Assembly: GCA_964587505.1 (NCBI GenBank)
Contig: CAZPLD010000040.1
Location: 1 to 5,770, forward strand
Direction of reading: 5' to 3'
Source of the DNA: 2-01-FULL-41-26 sp964587505
Lineage (GTDB): Bacteria; Patescibacteriota; Minisyncoccia; 2-02-FULL-40-12; GWA2-44-9
DNA: 5,770 nt
Below are positions 1 to 4,151 of the stretch, one piece after another; the stretch's first letter is position 1, and each line of letters opens with the position of its first letter. The notes under the pieces are model-generated. The model was given only the letters and a program-made list of their open reading frames with translations. It was not told the origin of the DNA and did not search any database. The position numbers were made by a program, and so were the translations under genes.

Positions 1-2
1 TT

Positions 3-671
3 GAACTTATCCGAGACGCTATAAAAATACCGACCATTGATTGGAAGCTGGTTGACAGTCCGCCAGCTGGCGGAGGTAAAAAGATAGCTTATATGCAGAT
101 CTATTCCTTTAACCAAACCGTCGATTCAGAATTTAGAAAAGCATCGGAAGAAATATTGAAGTCCGGTGCCGACAGGTTGATAATCGACCTGCGAAACAAT
201 CCCGGCGGACTGCTGGATTCGGCTATAAATCTGGCCGGATGGTTTCTGGATAAAAATCAGGTCGTGGTCAGCGAAGTATTCAGAGACGGCACTAAAAATG
301 ATTTCCTAAGCAACGGTAATGCTTTATTAAAAAAGTACCCCACAGTTATTTTGATGAATAGCGGTTCCGCATCGGCTTCGGAAATTTTGGCCGGCGCTTT
401 GCATGATAACCGAGGGATTAAAATAGTAGGGGAGAAAAGCTTTGGAAAAGGTTCGGTTCAGGAATTACAAAAATACGGGGATGGTTCGTCACTAAAAGTT
501 ACTATCGCAAAATGGCTTACTCCGGCTGGAATTTCAATCTCGGAAAAGGGGATAGGGGCCGACATTGAAGTTAAATTCAAAGAAGAAGATCTCAAAACGG
601 AAGGTAAAATAGAAATCGGCACTCCCGGCAAAGACGCTCAATTGGATAAGGCGCTTGAAGTTGTAAGATAA
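3..671 (+). CDS. C-terminal processing peptidase (S41 family), 3' part
   Basis: Serine protease of the CtpA/Prc/CtpB family, which cleaves near the C-termini of envelope proteins, usually anchored outside the cytoplasmic membrane. The frame is open from the window edge, so the signal/membrane segment and most of the PDZ domain lie upstream; 222 residues are visible. The first residues (LIRDAIKIPTI) match the end of the PDZ region. The protease core follows: IDLRNNPGG at about residues 61-69, then the Ser in SGSASASE (Ser124, codon 372-374), Lys149 in SFGKGSVQ and Gln153. The Ser-Lys spacing of 25 and Lys-Gln spacing of 4 fit the Ser-Lys-Gln catalytic set of Prc/CtpB, so the enzyme should be active. 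The ending LDKALEVVR is typical. A palindrome (59-74) adds a Pro/Gly-rich stretch in the linker between PDZ and protease. The ATG at 93 is internal, not the start. rplI follows after 21 bp, possibly co-transcribed. Confidence 0.95.
   Translation, partial: ELIRDAIKIPTIDWKLVDSPPAGGGKKIAYMQIYSFNQTVDSEFRKASEEILKSGADRLIIDLRNNPGGLLDSAINLAGWFLDKNQVVVSEVFRDGTKNDFLSNGNALLKKYPTVILMNSGSASASEILAGALHDNRGIKIVGEKSFGKGSVQELQKYGDGSSLKVTIAKWLTPAGISISEKGIGADIEVKFKEEDLKTEGKIEIGTPGKDAQLDKALEVVR
59..74. repeat. 16-bp perfect palindrome inside the S41 peptidase gene
   Basis: TCCGCCAGCTGGCGGA equals its own reverse complement. It sits in frame and encodes part of a Ser-Pro-Pro-Ala-Gly-Gly-Gly stretch in the flexible linker between the PDZ region and the catalytic domain. 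S41 relatives typically run straight from the IkipsV-like motif to the gYirI-like strand. Short GC-rich palindromes of this kind are reminiscent of dispersed palindromic elements in Parcubacteria genomes. Only one complete copy is present here, so its status as a repeat family is inference. Confidence 0.55.
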
Positions 672-692
672 TTCTGCTACAAGTAACTCACC

Positions 693-1139
693 GTGAAAGT
701 AATATTATTACAAAATATTAAGGGTTTCGGGCAGATAGGGGATGTGAAGAGTGTTTCCGACGGCTATGCCAGAAATTTTTTGTTGCCGAGGAAGATGGCC
801 AAAGCGGCTAATGAAAATTCGATGAAAGAAGTTGAGTCACTTAAGGCAAAACGCATTATCATGATTGAGTCCGAAAAGAAAAACGCTCTGGAAGCAGTCG
901 AAAAATTAAAAGACCTCGTCATAGAATTCACTCGCAAAGCCACTAAAACAGGCAAATTATTCGCCGGCATCGGAAAAGATGCCCTAATTAAAGAAATTAA
1001 AAAGGCCTCCGGAGTCCAGCTTCAGGAAGAAATGATCGGCCACGAAGAACCTATCAAGCACATCGGCGAGCATCTGGTAGACATAAACCTCGCTCCCGAA
1101 ATCAAAACTCAAATCAAAGTATTGGTCAAAACAGAATAG
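693..1139 (+). CDS. rplI: 50S ribosomal protein bL9
   Basis: bL9 binds 23S rRNA near the L1 stalk base and spans toward neighbouring ribosomes, helping to hold the reading frame. The 148-residue product is full length (the usual bacterial form is about 149). The N-terminal RNA-binding domain (residues 1-50) shows the signature MKVILLQNIKGFGQIGDV followed by DGYARNFLLPR. A long, charged connecting helix covers roughly 41-75 and a C-terminal domain follows, with GIGKDALIKEIKK and the IGEH...DINL ending. The GTG at 693 gives exactly the canonical N-terminus and is the only sensible start; no Shine-Dalgarno precedes it. It lies 21 bp after the peptidase gene on the same strand. Several CPR lineages are reported to lack bL9, so its presence narrows the taxonomic options. 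No frameshift or missing domain is seen. Confidence 0.98.
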   Translation: MKVILLQNIKGFGQIGDVKSVSDGYARNFLLPRKMAKAANENSMKEVESLKAKRIIMIESEKKNALEAVEKLKDLVIEFTRKATKTGKLFAGIGKDALIKEIKKASGVQLQEEMIGHEEPIKHIGEHLVDINLAPEIKTQIKVLVKTE

Positions 1140-1168
1140 CTGACACAACCTCCATGCATGACTGCGGG

Positions 1169-1208
1169 GTATGCCTTTTTAAAATTTACTAATTTAAAAA
1201 AGACATAC
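1169..1208. terminator. Long AT-rich hairpin downstream of rplI
   Basis: Arms 1169-1186 and 1191-1208 form an 18-position stem around a TACT loop, with mismatches only at 1174/1203 and 1181/1196. The outer pairs are GTATG/CATAC. It begins 30 bp after the rplI stop and is the obvious candidate for the transcript end. However, a T-run lies within the left arm rather than after the stem, so it is not a textbook intrinsic terminator; it could instead be a small mobile-element remnant or a 3' stabilising structure. The remainder of 1140-1278 shows no gene. Confidence 0.45.
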
Positions 1209-1278
1209 GCCCTCCGCCGGTTGCTTGGGTTTTAAATCATGACTGGCAATAGGAATTCAAACAATAATAAAACGAATA

Positions 1279-1303
1279 GACGCCGCGCTTTTAGCGCGGC
1301 GTC
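1279..1303 (-). terminator. Intrinsic terminator of the GC-rich cassette gene
   Basis: GACGCCGCGCT (1279-1289) pairs perfectly with AGCGCGGCGTC (1293-1303) around a 3-nt loop, giving an 11-bp GC-rich stem. Read on the minus strand it starts 16 nt after the stop codon of the 1319-1792 gene and is followed by a T-rich stretch (TATTCGTTTTATTATTG), as expected of a Rho-independent terminator. Confidence 0.8.
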
Positions 1304-1318
1304 TCACGAAGGAACGTC

Positions 1319-1792
1319 CTACTTCCTGCCATCCGTGGCAACAGCGACGAGGCGCCGGGCCATCAAGATGTCGGTCCTGACAATCAACTTCCCATTGACT
1401 GCCGCCGAAATCGCGTCGGTGACGGACATGTTGAATGAAAGAAGGCCACTCTTGATCAGTTTCGCTGCCGCCCTGATCAGCTTACCGTAGTGAATTCTCA
1501 CTTCACGGTTGATGAAGTGTTTCGCTTCATCGTCCATTTCAAGACGAATGCGAACGCCGGCGATGAACGGGCTCTTGGCCTCACACCGCTCAACAGCGAT
1601 GCGGAGGGTCTCAATGTCGACATCGACGACTTTCCTGTTCTTGCCGTCCACCTGTTCCACTCTTGAGGAGATGAGGCTCTCATTGGCCATTCTTTTCAAC
1701 TCCATGAGAAGGAACTTGTTCGGCGCGATTCCGAATCTCCTTTCAAAGTACGCAACCTTTGCTTCCGAATCCATCCGGGCATAGACGCGCAT
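1319..1792 (-). CDS. Hypothetical protein, GC-rich solitary gene
   Basis: I do not recognise this 157-residue protein. The frame is open further upstream (to 1876), but the ATG at 1790-1792 (MRVYARMDSEAK) is chosen because GGAGG lies 5 nt before it and a near-consensus promoter lies further upstream; an earlier start would fall inside the rpmA terminator hairpin. The protein is soluble-looking, without signal peptide, membrane segment or cysteine cluster. It is rich in Arg, Lys, Glu and Ala and appears mainly helical, with a basic helical stretch around residues 97-116 (HFINREVRIHYGKLIRAAAK) that could bind nucleic acid; this is speculation. Base composition is about 54% G+C by hand count, against roughly 42% for neighbouring genes. 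With its own promoter, ribosome binding site and terminator it is a free-standing unit inserted between ribosomal protein genes, suggesting acquisition or special expression. Real-gene confidence comes from these signals, not from homology. Confidence 0.72.
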   Translation of the reverse strand: MRVYARMDSEAKVAYFERRFGIAPNKFLLMELKRMANESLISSRVEQVDGKNRKVVDVDIETLRIAVERCEAKSPFIAGVRIRLEMDDEAKHFINREVRIHYGKLIRAAAKLIKSGLLSFNMSVTDAISAAVNGKLIVRTDILMARRLVAVATDGRK

Positions 1793-1797
1793 ACTAA

Positions 1798-1802
1798 CCT
1801 CC
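1798..1802 (-). promoter_or_regulatory. Strong Shine-Dalgarno of the GC-rich gene
   Basis: On the minus strand the sequence reads GGAGGTTAGTATG, placing GGAGG 5 nt before the ATG at 1792. This decides the start of the hypothetical gene. rplI, rpmA and typA have no comparable site. Confidence 0.8.
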
Positions 1803-1841
1803 GATAAGAAAGGTGCGGGTAATTCCGCCCTCTGCTTATCA

Positions 1842-1870
1842 ATAATAACATAATTTAAGCAGAATGTCAA
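1842..1870 (-). promoter_or_regulatory. Sigma-70 promoter of the GC-rich gene
   Basis: On the minus strand, TTGACA (1870-1865) is a perfect -35 and TATTAT (1847-1842) a 5-of-6 -10, separated by exactly 17 bp. Transcription would start near 1835, giving a leader of about 43 nt. The -35 box lies mostly in the distal arm of the rpmA terminator hairpin, so the terminator and the next promoter share bases. Confidence 0.75.
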
Positions 1871-1896
1871 ACCCACGCCAAAAGCGTGGGTTTGAC
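1866..1896 (-). terminator. rpmA terminator hairpin
   Basis: GTCAAACCCACGC (1866-1878) pairs perfectly with GCGTGGGTTTGAC (1884-1896) around a 5-nt loop: a 13-bp stem starting 14 nt after the rpmA stop on the minus strand. The sequence beyond is only moderately T-rich (ATTCTGCTTAAATTA), so termination may be partial. Confidence 0.7.
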
Positions 1897-1910
1897 GAGA
1901 TTTATTTAAG

Positions 1911-2189
1911 TTAGTTGGCGACTACATTTACTATCTTTACTAATCTCTTTGAGCCGTCGTATTTGGTTTTCTTTTTGGTGGTAAATTTGACTTTGCCGTT
2001 TATAACTGCGTAAATAGTATCGTCAGAACCGATGCGGACGCCTTCGCCTGGAACGAATTTTGTTCCTCTTTGCCGAATTATAATACTGCCCGGTTTAGCC
2101 AGTTCACCCGCATAAAGTTTCACTCCTAAATATTTTGGTTGCGAGTCTCTACCTAACTGCGTAGATCCTATCGCCTTTGTATGTGCCAT
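1911..2189 (-). CDS. rpmA: 50S ribosomal protein bL27
   Basis: bL27 lies next to the peptidyl transferase centre, its flexible N-terminal tail reaching toward the P-site tRNA. The 92-residue product shows the family pattern: MAHTKAIGSTQLGRDSQPKYLGVK, then GSIIIRQRGTKFVPGEGVRIGSDDTIYA and GKVKF. The ATG at 2187-2189 is chosen because it yields the canonical MAHxKA start; the frame continues eight residues further but with no family similarity. No cleavable N-terminal extension of the Firmicutes type is present. The C-terminus (TTKKKTKYDGSKRLVKIVNVVAN) is basic and a few residues longer than the E. coli form (about 85 residues). rplU, the common partner of rpmA, is not beside it. No Shine-Dalgarno is seen; the promoter at 2204-2232 predicts a very short leader. 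Confidence 0.97.
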   Translation of the reverse strand: MAHTKAIGSTQLGRDSQPKYLGVKLYAGELAKPGSIIIRQRGTKFVPGEGVRIGSDDTIYAVINGKVKFTTKKKTKYDGSKRLVKIVNVVAN

Positions 2190-2197
2190 ATAAAAGT

Positions 2198-2581
2198 ATG
2201 AATATCTTAGCAAAAATAATTAGTATAGTCAAATCTTATCAAAAAGACATATTCTTGAGTTTTTGTCTTGTTTTAGTATCGATTATTAGCTTCAATATTG
2301 GCCGGATAAATGCTCTCCATAAGACCCCGATTAAAGTAACGGGGCAGGCCAACGTATACCAGGCCGCAACCGGAAATTCAGCTCCAAATAATATAAAAAC
2401 AACCCCTGCCCAGCCTAAAGACCCGAGAGTTGTCGCTTCAAAAGCAAGTACTACCAAAAAATACCATTTCACCTATTGTCCGGGAGCCAAACAAATCAAA
2501 GAAGCTAATAAACTCTGGTTTGATAACGAGTCCATCGCTCAAAAAGCCGGCTATACTCTTGCTGGGAATTGTACTCAATAA
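2198..2581 (+). CDS. Membrane-anchored protein with degenerate Ada-like metal-binding tail
   Basis: A 127-residue protein with a single N-terminal transmembrane segment (about residues 18-37, from FLSFCLVLVSIISF onward) preceded by Lys residues, suggesting N-in topology with the C-terminus outside. A low-complexity Thr/Pro/Asn/Ala linker (about 50-78) leads to a compact C-terminal module: VVASKAS, KKYHFTYCPGAKQI, NKLWF, then AQKAGYTLAGNC. This layout (KYH-x3-C, later W-F, A-x2-AGY, final Cys) resembles the small Ada-like metal-binding domain attached to secreted nucleases and common in short Parcubacteria proteins. Those usually end in a Cys-x-x-Cys pair; here only Cys94, His90 and Cys125 are evident ligands. 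Function is unknown; envelope-located metal or DNA binding is inference. The ATG at 2198 is preferred over the in-frame TTG at 2177, which would overlap rpmA. The start is 8 bp from the rpmA start, on the opposite strand. Confidence 0.8.
   Translation: MNILAKIISIVKSYQKDIFLSFCLVLVSIISFNIGRINALHKTPIKVTGQANVYQAATGNSAPNNIKTTPAQPKDPRVVASKASTTKKYHFTYCPGAKQIKEANKLWFDNESIAQKAGYTLAGNCTQ
2204..2232 (-). promoter_or_regulatory. Probable rpmA promoter
   Basis: On the minus strand TTGACT (2232-2227) and TAAGAT (2209-2204) are separated by 17 bp. The -10 ends 14 nt before the rpmA ATG, so the predicted leader is only about 7-8 nt, consistent with the missing Shine-Dalgarno. The promoter lies wholly within the first codons of the divergent gene starting at 2198. 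Confidence 0.55.
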
Positions 2582-2585
2582 AAAG

Positions 2586-2603
2586 GCCGACTTATTAGTC
2601 GGC
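2586..2603 (-). terminator. Terminator between convergent transcription units
   Basis: GCCGACT (2586-2592) pairs with AGTCGGC (2597-2603) around TATT. On the minus strand the stem is followed by CTTTTTATTG, a good U-tract, so it terminates the 2603-3985 operon; its first base overlaps the operon's final TAG. It starts 4 nt after the stop of the plus-strand gene ending at 2581 and may also serve that gene, although no T-run follows on the plus strand. Confidence 0.82.
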
Positions 2604-2971
2604 TATAAGGGAGTTCCGTTTCGGACACTTTCAAGAAGAACTAATACTGCATCAGCATGGCTATCGTTCATCAGAGACTGGGGCGTTTTATTATCAAGTA
2701 ACGGATGGGGTGAGTTCAACCATGTTTGAATATCCTTTCCTCGGAAGTAATGGTTTACTAATCTATGAATCTTCAATATCTTCCCGATATATTCGAGGGC
2801 CCTAGCTTGAGCAGTCATTACTAACCCGACTGCTCTTTGAGCATCGGAATTAGAATCTAGATAATCTAGGAATCCTTCACTTGCCTCACCCGTCTCAACA
2901 AACTTCAAAAAATCAGGTTGCCACTTTTTCTCAATTAGCCACAGTATCTCCTGAAGTTCTTTTTTATCCAT
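2603..2971 (-). CDS. Protein with MbcA/ParS/Xre (DUF2384)-like C-terminal domain
   Basis: Third gene of the minus-strand operon, 122 residues. The C-terminus (about 79-121) has the hallmarks of the MbcA/ParS/Xre antitoxin toxin-binding domain: a WLNSPHPLLDNKTPQSL core, equivalent to the family pattern W-L-x-x-P-x-x-x-L-x-x-x-x-P-x-x-L, then an acidic/Ala stretch, a VLVLLESV helix and a closing Gly. In known systems this domain grips a RES-family NAD-consuming toxin. The N-terminal half (1-78) is helical and I see no clear HTH, unlike Xre-type antitoxins. No RES toxin is encoded in the window, so a classic toxin-antitoxin role is unproven. The ATG at 2969-2971 is chosen because it overlaps the preceding gene's stop by 8 nt, implying translational coupling; an in-frame TTG at 3004 would give a highly basic, improbable N-terminus. 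Confidence 0.75.
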   Translation of the reverse strand: MDKKELQEILWLIEKKWQPDFLKFVETGEASEGFLDYLDSNSDAQRAVGLVMTAQARALEYIGKILKIHRLVNHYFRGKDIQTWLNSPHPLLDNKTPQSLMNDSHADAVLVLLESVRNGTPL

Positions 2972-3215
2972 TTTGGTTCTTGAGTTCCTTAATCTTTTTC
3001 TCAAGAGTCTGGGCTCTTTTCTGTAATTCTAACATATCGTTCCAAACTTGTTGGTTGGCTTCAGGAGAACCCATGTCATCAGTAGATTGTAACGCAACAG
3101 CACCATCCCAAAGAGCTTGGAGTGTTCGCTCCATCTCCTTAAGAGTTTGCGGTTCTGGTAGAGTTAGGGCTTCTGCTCCATCTCGTAATCTTCGGCGGTC
3201 AACTTGGCTGGGCAT
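2964..3215 (-). CDS. Small coiled-coil protein of unknown function
   Basis: Middle gene of the operon, 83 residues, family not recognised. Residues 1-12 are strongly basic (DRRRLR), followed by a Pro-containing turn (about 18-23), a helix (24-44), a polar linker, and a long heptad-like helix at about 57-80 (VWNDMLELQKRAQTLEKKIKELKN) predicted to form a coiled coil. The size and layout suggest an oligomerising adaptor or partner for one of its neighbours; this is inference. The ATG at 3213-3215 is preceded by AAGGAGG five bases upstream, a near-perfect Shine-Dalgarno overlapping the stop of the first gene, and only 2 bp separate the two genes. Its own stop overlaps the next start by 8 nt. The frame is open ten codons further upstream, but that start would overlap the upstream gene and ignore the ribosome binding site. 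Confidence 0.78.
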   Translation of the reverse strand: MPSQVDRRRLRDGAEALTLPEPQTLKEMERTLQALWDGAVALQSTDDMGSPEANQQVWNDMLELQKRAQTLEKKIKELKNQNG

Positions 3216-3217
3216 GA

Positions 3218-3985
3218 TTACCTCCTTGCTCCAGTTAAACTGCAACTTTTCTGGACATATTCAACAGATGTTTTGAGAACTAAATTATCCTGTTCGTCAC
3301 GAAGTTTACCCTCGGCATCCCAATTTAAGTCTGGAAAGTCTGATAAAAGTGGCTGAACCAAGTCCAATGTTGTAGGACTTAATCCGCCAGCTACACCCAG
3401 TCCCAAATCAGTTCCTCTTTCTCGAATTGCATTAAGATAAGTTCTGGCTCTTTCGGTATCGAATGGGATGCCCAAACCACCACTGGGGTCAAGTAGAACA
3501 TAATCCACGACATGCTCATACCAAGATATTTTTTCAGCAAGTTCTTTTGGCGAGTAATCTTTTGTATTAGAGGCCTTAAAGGCCTTACCGCCAATCTGCA
3601 AGACAATGAATTTACCGCCACAAACTTTGTGATAGGCAAGAATTGCATCACGAGAAGGCCAAGCAATATTCAACTGAAAACCCTCAAAGTTTTGACCGCC
3701 CAATTTTGTCATTTCAACAAGTTGTTCCGTCAAAGATTCTGGCTCTTTAGTGCTGTAATGGATCAGATTTAAGGTCCGCCTATCTCTTACAAAGATTTCG
3801 GAAATGTGCTTCCTTTCAGGATATCTATTCGGCCATTTATTTTTCAAACCTCTTAGGGTTGCCTTTAAACTGGCAAGAACACCAACCATTAAGAGCCGGT
3901 TTGAGTCTCGGGGCATTGAATCAAGAACCGACTCAACCTCATTTCTGGATGTAAAGCCAGTAATACCCACATACGGTTGCCTCAT
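3218..3985 (-). CDS. TrpF-like TIM-barrel protein lacking the catalytic Cys
   Basis: First gene of the operon, 255 residues. The order of elements matches phosphoribosylanthranilate isomerase (TrpF): strand 1 YVGITGFTS aligns with the TrpF V-K-I-C-G-L-T motif, VVDYVLLDPSGGLGIPFD (159-176) with the LLDs..GGtGk.fDw motif, GVAGGLSPTTLDLV (197-210) with LAGGLnpeNV, and DAEGKLRD (223-230) with the SGVEs.pG.kD phosphate-binding end. Asp166 fits the TrpF catalytic Asp, but the catalytic Cys of strand 1 is Thr9 here. TrpF proteins are about 200 residues; the extra length is mostly between strands 2 and 6. No trp genes are nearby, so tryptophan synthesis is unlikely; a related sugar-phosphate or nucleotide ligand is inference. 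The ATG at 3983-3985 follows AAGGAG by 5 nt. Cytoplasmic, no signal peptide. Homology to the TrpF-like barrel is judged from motifs only. Confidence 0.82.
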   Translation of the reverse strand: MRQPYVGITGFTSRNEVESVLDSMPRDSNRLLMVGVLASLKATLRGLKNKWPNRYPERKHISEIFVRDRRTLNLIHYSTKEPESLTEQLVEMTKLGGQNFEGFQLNIAWPSRDAILAYHKVCGGKFIVLQIGGKAFKASNTKDYSPKELAEKISWYEHVVDYVLLDPSGGLGIPFDTERARTYLNAIRERGTDLGLGVAGGLSPTTLDLVQPLLSDFPDLNWDAEGKLRDEQDNLVLKTSVEYVQKSCSLTGARR

Positions 3986-4022
3986 TCCTGCTCCTTTATA
4001 AACGAACTTAAAACTATGTCAT

Positions 4023-4051
4023 AATATAACATTGTTTTTCAAATTTGTCCA
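4023..4051 (-). promoter_or_regulatory. Promoter of the three-gene operon
   Basis: On the minus strand TGGACA (4051-4046) and TATATT (4028-4023) each match consensus at 5 of 6 positions and are separated by 17 bp. Transcription would begin near 4016, about 31 nt before the ATG at 3985. It is divergent from the typA promoter. Confidence 0.6.
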
Positions 4052-4097
4052 TCAAACTGTCCTAAAAAAAGCATTTGCATAAAATAGGACATTTGAT
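4051..4097. promoter_or_regulatory. Imperfect dyad between divergent promoters (putative operator)
   Basis: ATCAAACTGTCCTA (4051-4064) and TAGGACATTTGAT (4085-4097) are inverted copies differing by one extra C in the left arm, around a 20-bp AT-rich centre. The dyad runs from the edge of the operon -35 to the first base of the typA -35, an arrangement suited to a regulator acting on both promoters. Regulator binding is inference. Confidence 0.5.
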
Positions 4098-4125
4098 TGA
4101 CAGTCGTTAGGTTTTGGCTTATAAT
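4097..4125 (+). promoter_or_regulatory. Consensus sigma-70 promoter of typA
   Basis: TTGACA (4097-4102), a 17-bp spacer and TATAAT (4120-4125) form a perfect consensus promoter. Transcription would start near 4132, about 20 nt before the typA ATG; the leader is AT-rich with no Shine-Dalgarno. Confidence 0.85.
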
Positions 4126-4151
4126 TAGTATTTACTTTATCTATATAACAC

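Noticed and set aside
1156..1174. GCAT...ATGC hairpin followed by TTTTT as an rplI terminator
   Set aside because: A 4-bp stem with an 11-nt loop is too weak to support, and the longer hairpin at 1169-1208 competes for the same bases.
1239..1490. Plus-strand open frame opposite the GC-rich gene
   Set aside because: It starts in the intergenic region, runs through the terminator hairpin, has no ribosome binding site and lies antisense to a gene with full expression signals.
1793..1876. N-terminal extension of the GC-rich gene
   Set aside because: It would place the start inside the rpmA terminator and before the predicted transcript start; the GGAGG-preceded ATG at 1792 is far better.
2189..2194. 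TATAAA as a -10 box for the plus-strand gene at 2198
   Set aside because: It is only 3 bp from the ATG, so transcription would begin inside the gene, and no matching -35 is present.
2190..2213. Eight-residue N-terminal extension of bL27
   Set aside because: The canonical MAHxKA start is at 2189 and the predicted promoter ends at 2204, so the extension would not be transcribed.
3383..3392. Half copy of the 16-bp palindrome (TCCGCCAGCT)
   Set aside because: It encodes the conserved GVAGGLS phosphate-binding motif of the barrel protein on the minus strand, so coding constraint explains it; the second half is absent.
3391..3772. Overlapping open frames on both strands inside the barrel gene
   Set aside because: They are alternate-frame shadows; the barrel reading has recognisable motifs and a Shine-Dalgarno.
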